A stretch of 64,000 nt of DNA from Annona cherimola (lineage: Eukaryota > Streptophyta > Magnoliopsida > Magnoliales > Annonaceae). The position numbers were made by a program, and so were the translations under genes. Location of the stretch: the NCBI GenBank assembly GCA_030490835.1, contig CM059975.1:13211579-13275578 (forward strand). Reading direction: 5' to 3'. Below, one piece after another: positions 35,883 to 48,700 of the stretch. Every line of letters begins with the position of its first letter. Position 1 is the stretch's first letter. Below the pieces are notes generated by a model. That model was not told the DNA's origin and did no database searches. It worked only from the letters and a program-made list of their open reading frames with translations.

Positions 35883-36559
35883 CTTTTTTAATATAATAAC
35901 CTCTGATTTCCGAAGTCGAGTCAGATCAGACCCAATAAAGGAGAAGGGAGAGAGCTGGATTGGGAACCAGAACTGAAGACATTGCTAAAGGAGAACCGAG
36001 CTCCAACCAATAAGCGTGGGTAACTCCAAATTAAATAGCTGCATGCGGTGGCATCTACTACCGAAAGCTAGAAAAATGTGCTGAAAATGACGACTCGAAA
36101 GACATGAAAGAAGCCATCATGGCTATGATCACTGCAAAGAGGAAGGGTGCACTCTACTGACTGCTGATATCCAAACAGAAGAAGATTCACAAATAGGCCA
36201 GGCCTTTCTCATTAAAACATTAGCAATGTTTTCATACAAGTTAGCAAACTCTGCTGCGGGCAGCGCAAAATTGCAGCTGAAAACCCTTCTTTTCAAGCTG
36301 CATCGCCCTTCTAAAAAAAAATTAAGTGAACCAAGAAACCCAACCAAAAAGGAGGAAAAAGAAGGAAAAAAAAAAAGCCCCTTTTTCTTGTTTGCTTTAC
36401 AAGATTTACTTCAGTGCCTGTATTCAGTACAACAACAACCATACCCACTATTTACAAATTGGACCCAGAACACCAGCCTAACCGAAAGTAAGATTCAGAC
36501 GAGGCTGAGAGAGCCATACAGATTCTTGTTTACTGATATCTGCACTTCATCCATTCTGG
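35883..36559. other. Intergenic stretch downstream of DEK1
   Basis: No gene recognised. A 112-codon frame at 36226-36564 has no domain. Confidence 0.45.
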
Positions 36560-37452
36560 CATAAGCATTATTTCCTCCTCTTCCGAGGGCCAGATGCTCC
36601 ATGTGCAGCATTTATGCCTGCGCTTGATGCTTGATATCCATTGCAGTCCATGGACAGACATAACTTCAGTAAACTGGCAGTAGAGGATCATTACTGCTGT
36701 CCTGTGCGGCGTCTTTTGAGACCAGGAAAAACCACAACACTTCGTATCCTGTAATGAGCAATTGCATAGTCAGTAATTACACTGGCAGTCCTTAATATTG
36801 ACTACAGAAAAATTGGCCAGACTAGCTAATCTATAAACTCACGCACTGACAAAACAGTATCAAAACTAAAACGCTTCTTAGTAGAAGGGTGCTCTTCATC
36901 CAAGACCGACAACCATCAAAACCCTTTCATAATTATAACATCATCATGTGACTTTGAATTTCTTAAAGCGCCTAGTGAAGGTCTTCAAATGGCTACCAGT
37001 TAGATATGCGGAGCCCCAGTCAAATGTTTGATGGTGATAATAATGACACAACATTTGTGATAAATCAGAAAGGCCACTACAGTGCTGGTGTGTGCGTGAG
37101 GTCTGAGGTTCAAAACTCAGCCAGGGAAATAGCCTCCATTCAGACCCCAAAAAAAATACAAAGAAAAGGCCACTATGAACAATTGCAAATCAACTGGCCA
37201 CATTGTAGAAAGAATAGGAAAATACTGAAAAAAGCTTAGGGGACCACAGCAGCAGCGGGGGTGGGGTGACCAACAACAACAACAAAGAAGAAGAAGAAAC
37301 AAACCAATTCACAGTATCCCGCCCACTTTTGTGGTTTTTTGAGCTGCCCACTTAGTGACATGGTCCAAGGTCAGCCCAAGCAAAATCCAGAACATCTGGA
37401 AAAGCCCTCCATCCTCAGTGCAAGAAAGCCACTAAAGGTGCAGAATAGTGGA
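36560..37452 (-). other. Probable DEK1 3' UTR region
   Basis: Lies directly after the DEK1 stop (TAG at 37453-37455). On the minus strand a good acceptor-like site (CATTACAG|GATACG at about 36745) precedes a moderately GC-rich block to about 36560. A 3' UTR with an intron is therefore possible but unproven. Confidence 0.35.
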
Positions 37453-39786
37453 CTACAAAGCTTCAAGTGTTATTGCTGCTTTGGTAAAAACAGAGAGTAT
37501 AAAAGGTGCTTCTTCTCCAGGGTGGATAGTAGTAGGCACAATTGTATATCCCTTAGGATCAGGTTCCAAGACCATTTCACATGATATCTCTCGAGAATTG
37601 ACATAATCTGTCCCACCAACTGATTCATGTAAATAAATGTTATACGCAGCACGACGCCCACGTGTCTTTAGTATCCTCATTCCGATGTAGAACATCAGAG
37701 AATCATGGCTGGACTGGTAGTTCCTCAGGCCAGCCGTCTTCCTAGAGAAACTCACGCCCTAAACAAAACGTAGAATGTGAGATATTATGAACACCTTAAA
37801 AAAAGCAGCAGAACCATGACAGTTGTGCACTGAAAATGAACCAACCGCACCTGAGTGAGTGTAATAAACACATGAATTGGAAAGGATGCCTCTGGACCAG
37901 TTGCCCTAAGTCGATATTGAGGGTTTTGGTGCCACGTGTCATAATCTTGGCAACCACCAGCACTGTAACCACGCCACTGTCCATGGACAGAATAACGCAT
38001 CTCAGGTGGGTAGACTCGGCAGACATATATTGACCGGAAGTGAATCTGAAAATCTTGCCAGGACATCCAGAATATCCCATCCTTCGCCTGCTCCCAAAAA
38101 ATATATATCAGTTAGGATGTCGGAGGCTGGAAAAAGAAGAGAGCAAATAACATGGGTGGCATCTGCCAGATGAATTGTGAGAAATGACAGATTCAGTTGC
38201 TCAAGTAATTCCAATAAGGTACCATATTGGAAAACCACCTGTGGCACATGTTTGAGCTTGTGCTTCATTCTATCAGTCCACTCGGGAGATGAATCAGACC
38301 AGGGGCCATTCCACTCAACCTCATTGGCCCATGGATTTCGAATCTGAACAAGCTTGTGACCATCAACGTCTCTCACCTGTATTAAAACAGTTCAATGAGA
38401 AAATTACAACAACGTCAATAAACCATTGTCTCTGCGGGATAATACATAAACTCAACAAGATGTTCTATTTCTACCTGTAGCAATGAATACGCATGACCCT
38501 GAACAATTCCACTGGAAGAAATGTGTATGTCTGAACCTGATGGACTTCCGGCACCAAGAAGGAATCCCTCTTGTTTGAATCGCAGCAATTGAGACCATAA
38601 TCTTCCACTTGCAAGATCGATTTGTGCTTGTGCACTCCTCATATCAATCTCCTCACCAGCCCCCCCTGTTAGGTCAACCAGTGCATCTTGGACAAGGCCA
38701 CCCTCCAGTGCCTCATAAGAACCATGCAGCTTGGCATAAGCCTTCTCCAAGATAGAAACCCAGAGTTCATTCTTCTTCTTGCTGGTAGCAAATGCTGGTT
38801 TCCCAGGAGATTCGCAAGGAATCCAATCATCAACAACCACAGGAACCCACTCACCCTGAAAGAAAATCATGAAGCATAAAATACAAAACAAACTATGTCA
38901 CGAATTTCTACAAACATCTCTTGCAGGAAGCTACAGAAACCACAGTTAGCATAAATCCCTTTCATGGAAACTGAAGACCAAAGGCCCAAATGCATCAGTG
39001 AGCGATTATCTATAAATTCTTAAACCCCTTGAGCAATGACAATTTGCGCCAAATTGGGCAATGAAGAATAACTGTCATCATCCAAATATCATGAGACAGA
39101 AACCTCAAGCATCGTCGTAGCTTTTACAATTATGCCCATATTAGACACCATCTTGATGCCAAACACATCGATTATCCAATAGTCACCTTATTAATGAAGA
39201 GGGTTGCTACTCTTAAACAATTTTTAAAATCCATGATAGCTTAAACCGAGTTCTACAACGAAAATATTGTGTCAGCTACAGACCAAATAGCATCTATAAG
39301 TTTGTTGGAGAATTCAAGGGACAGCGAAAAATTCTGAACAAGGCAACGAAGAGATAAGCGTAACATTGATGTCACTGTAAGCACAAGGAATAACAAGACA
39401 GAGATGCATACCTGGATACAGAAGCGCACGGTATAAATCCCTTCCTCATTGAAATCTGGTGTTATGATGACTTCTGATATTCGTGATACCTCAGTTAAAA
39501 CAGCAACAGCACTCAAGAACCAGCAGTCACCTAACCGACCCTGCGGAAAGCAATTTATCTTACCTCTATTGACATCCATTAAATATAATCATCTATGCTG
39601 CAGAAACAACTATATAGTGCTTTCCTGTTTATGGATAACCTATGATTATATCACAAGGCATGCTCAACTGAACATGCATACCTGACAGACATCAGAAGGA
39701 TTCGCAGAACCTGAGAATAAACATGGGTGGAAATCCACACCATTCTCTTTAACTATTTCGGTTGGTCTCATCCACCGTGACACAAC
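37453..39786 (-). other. DEK1: DEK1 exons 25-30: calpain catalytic core and C2-like domain
   Basis: Exons: 39682-39786, 39412-39540, 38475-38855, 38239-38376, 37851-38087, 37453-37758. The catalytic Cys is in QGRLGDCWFLS at the start of exon 26 (codon 39523-39525). The His is in GIVQGHAYS (codon 38493-38495) and the Asn in IRNPWANEVEW (codon 38335-38337). Exon 29 carries IFWMSWQDFQIHFRSIYVCR, and exon 30 ends with the conserved calpain domain III/C2-like tail IHPGEEAPFILSVFTKAA. All residues needed for activity are present. Confidence 0.95.
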
Positions 39787-42700
39787 CTGTAGTTGGTAAG
39801 CCCAAAAGAATATATTGGTCAGCAAATTCAAGAAGCAGTTAAATGAACAGAACAACCAGAACTAAGGCCTCATTTGCCTCCGTTTGGGCCTTCTAGATAC
39901 TATTTCAAAAGTACCTGTAAATTCCCTGTTTGAATATACAAGTACTGTGCACAGAATTCAATAAGCTAAATAGTCTTCAAAAGTACTATGAGGCAGAGTG
40001 AATCTGCTTACCCACAAAAGGTCTAGTCTACTGGCTGGCCAGTAACCCTACCGCCCAACCAAATGAAACCTAAATTACCTTTGGAACCTAAAGATAAGAA
40101 GACATTAACCCAAAAAAAAAGAGCAATTATCGAACAGAATAAACTAACAAAGCTACCTGCAATTTGGAAGGAGGATTATCTGGGTCCACAAACAAAGAGT
40201 TATCTGTTGGAGGAAATTCCTGATCCGTGAAATGCTTCTCTCCTCTTGCAGAGAGAGCTTCCTTAACTGCTATTTCAACTGACAGCATACGCTGATTAAT
40301 TTCCTCCTGTGTTTCCATTCTAGGTTTCCTCAATTTTCTAGTAAAAGAATCAATATCAATCGCTGCTCCCTCACGTTCAGACCTCCTTTTCCTCCCACTT
40401 GAATATTGTCCATCCCAATCAACATCATCCCTATCATACAAATCAACATCTGCCGGGTCGCTGTCCCACCCATCAACCTGAAGAAAATTTATGCAGTCAA
40501 TTAAATGAACTAGAGTTTTTTATTTTTTTATTTAAAAAAAAATATATGAGAGTCAAAAACGACCATTTTAGTTTGCAAGAGACTATCAGATGATGCAGTA
40601 ATATAAACATACCCTGGAAGGGGAATCACCCCAATGCCAGCCATCATCCGGGAAGTCAATCATGCTGTACTGAGATGAATACGTAGCAGTATGGACAGCC
40701 GCAATCTCATCTTCTGTCAAACACCTTCCCCATAAGAAAGCATCCATTATATGCATCTTTGAGTCAGCTCCTTCACTATCTGATCGCCCAAAGGCATCCA
40801 AATCTGTAGGTGGTCTTGTGCCAACCCAAACATCTGTTCCTGGCTCCCAAATACCATTGCCTATATGCAATGGCAATCCACTCTGATATCCATCAAAACC
40901 TCCATCCAAATAAGAAGTTGCCTCACCTACTTCAGCATCAATTGTCACGGTCACAATATGCCACCTACAAAGTTGTATTGGAAACGATCAAACTGGTATG
41001 CCTTCAGCAAAGTAGAAAACACGAAATGTAACTATAAAGCACATCCTCGTGTGAAAAATCAACATACAGCTAACATTGAGTTGCTAAGTATTAACAAGTA
41101 TAATATATCAACGATCCCAAGTTTCCAATATCCAGAAAAATTATGCAAGAGCTGAAAATATAACTTCAAAATGTGAACAGACCTTCCATCTGCAATACAT
41201 GTTGCCCCAATACTCCACTCTTTAGCAACTGTAGTCTGCCTGTCACCTTTGGTTACTAATCTAAGCCCAACCTGTCCAGCTTCAATCCCCTGTTCTGAAC
41301 CAGCCACCAGAATTTCCCAGCAAGTTGTCTTTTGAAATTCTGTGCCTACAAGGCAAACTGGCCCAGACTCCGGCTGAATCATTACTGCAATGGAGAAGCT
41401 GACCTTTCTACTTTGGCAAACACTAGGATCAATCTGGCCACAGTGTCTTCCCCCAGTTGTAGGTTCATCATCAAGAATGCATACTGCACCTGGTACGCCA
41501 GTCTGCAAGAAGTCAAAGGATGAGGAAAACATGAGAAGAAATACTACAATATGACAAGGTTTTAAGTCAAGAACAGATTCAAGATAATTTACAAGCAAAT
41601 AACCAATTTCCTCCGAGCCAGATAATAGTGGATGTGCCAAAGTATATTTCACCACTGTCATAACATGGATATGTTATAGTTGATGCAGATGAATAGGTCA
41701 GTTTTCAAATAATATCCACAGACATGTTATGGTTGATGCAGGTATACATGTCGGTTTTCAAATAATATCCACAGAAATGCTCTCTTCGAAAAGCTAATAG
41801 GAACTCTAATTCTCATTAACTCAATAAACCGAAAGGCAGGCCTTCACCCCTTCCCTCATTCCTTAAATGCCCTCCTTTCTTGCCTACGAAGGTGGCAGGA
41901 AAGAACTTCTGAGTGGATATCTGCAGATATCAGTCATTTGGCTAATGTGGAAAAGGCAAAATGATCTTTAAAATTATAACTATAATTTAAGATATTTACT
42001 TCTTTCATTGAGTTTTTTTCAGATTATTATAGCAAATTAAAGAGAGATCCAAAAGTTAGTGGCATTTATATAATAAATTATCATCAAGCTCTGCTATTTG
42101 CTCCTATTTTTGGAATCCTTCAAGTGAAAATTTGTGAATATAGATCCAAGATTATTGTAAGGAAAGAAGCAAAGAACACTTGACTCAAGTTCATGTTTCA
42201 ACAGAAGTCCTAGTGCTTCATATAAGAACATTAGGAAATAAACCTGTTCAGCTCTGCGGGCCAATTGAGAAGCACGGATGCGATGAGCAATACTAGAAAC
42301 TCTTTCCCGAGCAAAAGAGTCATCCAGAACAGAATCACCACCAACAGCACGCACTGCAGCTGCCATTGCAGCAGCTTCTCTGTTTCCAACATTCGGGATC
42401 GAGGAAATCAGAGAGGCCTCAATCTCCTTCCATTTACGCTCTTCTTTCTCCAACAGTGCTTTTCTTCTTTCCTTCCCCTTTCCCTCCTCTTCACGTCTCT
42501 GCATCAAGATTTCCTCTTCCATCTCTTTTTCTCTTATATAACTGTAAGTCATGATTGAAAACAATGTCAGAAGGAAGAACCAAGTACAATAACTCCTTTG
42601 AGGATAGCAAATCACCAAAGAAAACTCAAAAGAATCACAAATTACCTTTCCTGAACAAGTTCAAACTGTCTACGATCTTCAGGCATCCATTTCTTAATTT

Positions 42701-45700
42701 TCTTGGCACTTAAGTCTGAGAATCCTATACTATCTAGGAAAAGTCTCAAACGAACTTCATCCTGCAACATTTTATTTAATAAGCATCATTTAAAAGGCGA
42801 ATAGGAATCAAACAGTAATACCCCATCTAATTTTCCCTTACCTGCACTCGTTCAGCCTTGGCAGTCAGACCAAGCAAGAGAAGCAAATAACCACCAAATT
42901 TATCCCACATATACACCCATTCAGTGTCAATTGCCTCCTCCAATGCTAGGATACGTGCATGAGCACACATCTCTCTTCTATGACTTGCATCTGTAGAAGA
43001 TTCATGCCGGAATGCAAGTCCACTTCCCAGTCTACATAAAAATAACCCTGCCGCAAGCTCCTCATTTCTTAGACGATCTCTCAATTTCATGACATCAGCT
43101 CTAGGAAGCACAAAATTTCCTGCCCTATCTCTTGCAATAGTAGGGTCCCCAACTAGGAGAGCAGCAGAACTAGCAGATCTTTGTGGTGCAGAGTAAGTCC
43201 CGGAGAGAGCATTTCTTGTCTGAAACATCAAATGAAAAGAGACTTAACAAATAATTAGGAACAATCTTCAAAAAGGAGAAAAGTATAGACAGCACATTTG
43301 TAGAAGCAAAAAAAATATTAAATCTGTAGCTCCCCACCACCCTGTACAGAGGGTCAGCAAATTCCATTGTTAACATTCTCTGAGCCAGAGAAATTAACCA
43401 TAGATATTACACGAAGGAAAATCCTACAAGAGAAGTTCAGAGAAATTAAACATGAAATCCCAATGAGAAATGCAAGGAAAACAACTGCAAACTTCATTGA
43501 ACCAAACAATCGCCATATCATTGTACGAAATTGGCAACAACGGCTTCAACCTTGCCAAACAACACTAGCACCTACAGCAGATAACCAAAACCCTAATGGT
43601 CTGAGCCAAAGGCAGCTACAACCTCATGAGTCAATATGCTTCAAAAAATTAGAATTATACAGAATTATATTGTTGAGAGATGAGGAAGAACAAAAAGGAA
43701 ACAGCTCCAAAGCAATTTTGGTAAAGAAGCAAACTCACTTTTGTGGCAGACCGAGCGATTGCCTGAATAACAGTTTCCTTATTGAGAAAATGTACTGCAT
43801 CCTCCATCATCTGGCAATAAACGAAATCCCAACCAGGTAAAGCAAAAATAAAGGACACCAATTATTGTTAACCATATACGAGATGAGACAATCAAAGCCA
43901 GATAACCATTTACAGGCCTAGATTTACCTAAACAAAATCAAGCATAAAAAATACCTCAGCCCAAGTGTTCAAGCATGGCTGAAAACAAAATCATAGCTCG
44001 AAAATAACTTGCCTTCACCACCAGGCATTTGCCCACGTGGTAACTCATGCGGCTGCTGGGCAGCCGATCATGGGTTCGAGTCCCCCATGGTGGATGGTTC
44101 TGGCTGCGTGAGAGTTTTTTCTCTTGTAAATATAGGTGAGAACTTAGTCTCCTATGAGTTTATGTGGGATCTTGTGATCTCCTGGATGAATGTGCATGAT
44201 TGTAACATTAGACGTCTTACTATACAATACCAATCAATAAATAACTTGCCTTCAGTGTCAAACATGGCCGAGACACAGCAAAGCCAAAGGCAACAACAAG
44301 TGTAGTTGCCGATACAGCAGCGCCAGCAAACGGTGGATATATTTTCAAACTAGCAACAACACCCCAGCCCTCAGTTGCCAAAGCAATGCCATATAGAATG
44401 AGGAAGGCAGCACTGTTCAAGGATGACTTTAGTTAGTAGTTAAGCAAAAACTAATTATTTTATTCAAACAAATTCCAATAACAACCACAAAATAAAATGT
44501 GAGACATATAGTTAAGTACATAACAAAAAACATGCAGGATATACCTGACATTTTTGGCACAATCAGCATGAGCATCATAGACATATACTGGTAGAACTCT
44601 TGGAGAATAGACAACAATGGGAGGTGAAAGAAGCACCTGAGGAAGGGTCAGTTTGTTAAAAAGATGGTTCAGAGGTTTATGTGACACTTTATTATCAGTG
44701 ACACCTAAATACTTCCACCCAACCCAAAAATATAATATAGATAAAATTACGGCATCATAGCACTGAGAAAACAAAAGTAACCCAAAGTGACTCGAAAATA
44801 AAAAAATGTGACTCACAGTCAATGCTCTTCCAGCTAGAAGGAAAAGGAAGGAGAAGTAACCCACAGACGCACCAACAAAAGGCTTATCTGCAAGAAATAG
44901 TTTTTCAGGTACATCAGCAGGCCATTGGTTAAAAAGTGGAAAGTTGATTTTCTTTTAAACTGCAAGGAATGATCAAAGAAATGCAGTAGATCACCTTCCA
45001 ACAACCCAACAAGAAACGCAGCCAATGCCAGGACAAATGCAAGCAAGCAAACCAAAAACATTTGGGTTCTGGTCAAATAGAAATTGTTTGAAGCCCAAAA
45101 GTGGATGACACCAATAGTGAGGACAATGAGGAGGAGAACTAGAAGAAAAGCAAAACCAATCTGTTGCAAAAGCAAAGCAAGACTCCGTGATTAGAAAAAT
45201 ATAATTCCATATTGGTAACAAGCAATAAACAAACAAATGAAGCTCGCATTACAAGCACAACATCAAGAGTAAATCCTAAAAATCTAGTTTATCGCACCGT
45301 CCAAGGTATAATCGTTGCTATCAGGGCAGATATAGCTCCCAGCAAAAGAAGAAGACCAATGCCAACAAATACAAAAACACCACGAGAAAGCTTCCAATCA
45401 TCATCTTTCCTGCAAAATTTCATGTCAAACTTCAAAAACTAGCTCCTTGCCATCAACTTATGCCAGATGGCAGCCACCTTACTCACCATTTATATAAACC
45501 ACAACAAAGTGACAGTATGGCTGGAATGCACACTAATGGAAGCAAAGCAGCAAGAAAATCAGCCTTCATAGGAACTTGATCATCACGAGAGTTCACCACT
45601 CCCAAATAAGATGCCCCACAAAATACCACGAGCACAACTACAATTAATGGAAGCACATGAATCAAGCAATTTTATAAATGTTAAATATGTACAGATATTT

Positions 45701-48700
45701 ATTGAGGTAACCAGCACTAGCTCTGATAGAAGCCCGAGAAGTGAAGACATCAGCATACAACTTACTTGCAAACATTCCAACACATACAGCTGAGGAGAGG
45801 GAGAATCTGTATGTGGCAAACCATGAAACAATTGGCAGCACCCCAGTTACTAATAAAGCAATTGCTGAAGTCATAGCCCAGCCAAGGTATACTGATGATG
45901 CATATGGAGAGCTAATACTTTCTTGATCGCCACTCCATCCCTTGTAACCCAAGTCATCTAGGGGTTTAGCAGAGACTATCGCACCTAATGCTAAGACGGA
46001 TCCAATAAATACTGATATGCAGACTCCAAGCACAACTCCCTGAAACAGGTAAGGAAAAATAAATAAATAAATAAGAGTATTTACTGAGCATTTACAATTC
46101 AAAGATCTAAGTTTGATGCAGAAAACCAGTATCTTCTCAAAATTGGTTCCAACTAAAAATACTCCATTGAGTATATCAAATTACTGAATCTTTTCTAATC
46201 ATAATGAAACATCGAAAGGAAAAAACACTCCATTGGGCACATCAGCACATGGCATTCTGAGAAAATCTTGGAGACTTTAGAGCACTAAACATTATGGAGC
46301 ATACCACCATTCAAGGTGCATATATCAGTAATGCACAACATTTCTAAACATGCTACCAAATCACCAACTCAACTGTTTTGTACACAGCACAATCTCAAGG
46401 ATACATACAGTTGACATTTCCTGACTTTGAGGTAAACAAAAGCTCAAAGGTATTAGAGGCCACAAGGAGAAAGAATTTTCATTACCTTAGGTGAGAAAGA
46501 TTTTTTTCACTTATACAATAGCAAGAATCATTAAGTTTGGAGGCAGAAATATTGGGGGAACCTCTGATGACAAGATTTTTTAACGTTGAATTGCTAAAAA
46601 AAACTACAGTGTGATAAGAACTGCCATTCACCCAATTGAGATCATAGGTGCACAGGGCCACCATGTCAGCTTTGGTTTACAACTGGGCTATCAGGAACTG
46701 CATGGTAGTGCAGATGTATTTAGGTCAAGCATATATTAACACCACTTATGCCAGAATACATTTCTAAGCATGACTGTAAATAGGAAGCTAATAAGAACAG
46801 CAGCACAAACCTCCTTAGTTTTAGTAGCCTGGCGAGTGTTCCCTTGGTTTGCACAATCTAATTGCAGAACCCAAAACCGGTAGCCATTGCGAATCCATAT
46901 TGGTATGGTAACGGAAAGGCATGCCACCATAAGGGGAACAGTCAAAGCTAAACCAAGTAAAACGGATGATTTGCTGCCAATAACAAAGAAGCATACATGT
47001 AATTAGAACAGGAAAAGGGAGGTAGGCTAGATACAGGAGGATGAATGAAAGGGGCCAAAAAATCACAGAAGCAAAAAGAAAGCAAAAAAAGATAACACAC
47101 CTCAAGAAAGATAGCAGCAATCCCACACAAGTGCTTAGTAGCCATGCAATAAAACCATACTGAAAATTAAGAACAGACATCAGAGACATATTATCTAAGG
47201 TTAAAAGTAAAAGTAAATGCCAGTCTGATCTGTGGACAAAGAGTAAAGATCACTTTGTAAAAATTGATCCTGCAAATAAAAACGACGACAAATCTGAAGC
47301 AGCAAGAAATTTGTTGAAATAAAGCTATTCCATGTAAAAGACGACTATACCTTCCGTGGTTTAGATGTCATTGACATTTCCTCAGCTTGAAGAGATCGAA
47401 GGAAGGCCATAATTGAGCAAACAACTGGAGATAAAAGAAGCACAGAGAAACCAAACTCAAACTGCAAAAAATAAATAATAAAATAATTAATTTAATTTAA
47501 TTAAAAACTAAGAGCATAGCAGGATGAACAAGAAACATCATCCAATTCTAGCTATGGAGACGCTCATCCCAAACTACAAGGGCAATGACTTCCCACCAAA
47601 GCTACCAGCCACTACGATACTTGAAAGATCACCCAACATTCTCTCCCATTCTGGTTTCACATCCTGACTTCCACCAGACAGTCAACTAACTACTTATGCA
47701 GGGGAGGTGAGCAGGTCCCTTTTGCAAGAAACGTTTGCTCCTGACAGTATGCAATCATGATGAATAAAATGGAAAGCCTCATAATTACCTGTTCATGCAT
47801 AGCATTTATCACTTCGATCCTCTTTGGACGAAAAATTGCCACAACAACCGTTTCAAGTACGAATATGAGAGTGAAAAGAACCCATGCTCTTTCTGGTGTG
47901 CCAGCTATTTGATGGAAAATAAATCTTGAAAATTCAAGCCACTTTTCTAAACCTTGACGTCTCAGTTCTTCTGACAACGATATTTGGATGGGCGAGGCAT
48001 TGTCCAAGCTATTAGAATCAGCAATACCAACGTCCATATTATCTCGATGGTCTCTATCAGCATCCAGACTGCTTCTCTGCAGTAATGCTAGGATTGTCGG
48101 ATCCAAGCCCTTCTCCTTCAGCATCACAGCAAAATTTGGGTCTAGACCTTTGTCTTGTAGAAGAATAGCCAATTCAGGGTCACCCTGTCTGGCCTTCCTT
48201 CTCAACATGGATGTAACCCTGGGATCATTCAATCTTTCCTGGAAAACGAGGGCTAAATTCAAATCCAACATTTGTTGATTAGCCGAAGTTGTCCCCGAAT
48301 TGCTTGACTCGCAACCCTGGCTTTCCAAGCCGCTACTGGAGCAATGTACAAAAGGGTTGTTGGAATCAAACGTCTTCTCACCAAAAGCTGTTACCCCTTC
48401 AGATTCTTGAATAACTGAACGACAGGAACTGCTGCGCAAAGCAAAGCTTGGCCTTCCACTATCCATACTTCTATCACTATTAACACCTTCAAGGGAATTG
48501 TTAGGAATACCTGAAACCGCATTATTCCAGTTATTGCCATCACCTGTACAATGCCCAGAACTTCGACAAATAGCTTCAAGGCCACTACCAATGTGTCCCA
48601 CATCAACACTACTACTACGTTTGGCACTTGAGCCACATCCTTCAGAAGAGCTAGATGAACTATTTTGTCCCCTTCGCCTAAAGCCCTCTCTTAGGCGAAC

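Noticed and set aside
43367..43840. 157-codon plus-strand frame
   Set aside because: It is antisense and spans DEK1 intron 18 and exon 18; no domain.
44018..44100. tRNA gene candidate (B box GGTTCGAGTCC)
   Set aside because: No acceptor stem or cloverleaf. The segment is flanked by a 16-bp duplication and ends in an A-rich tail, so it is a SINE.
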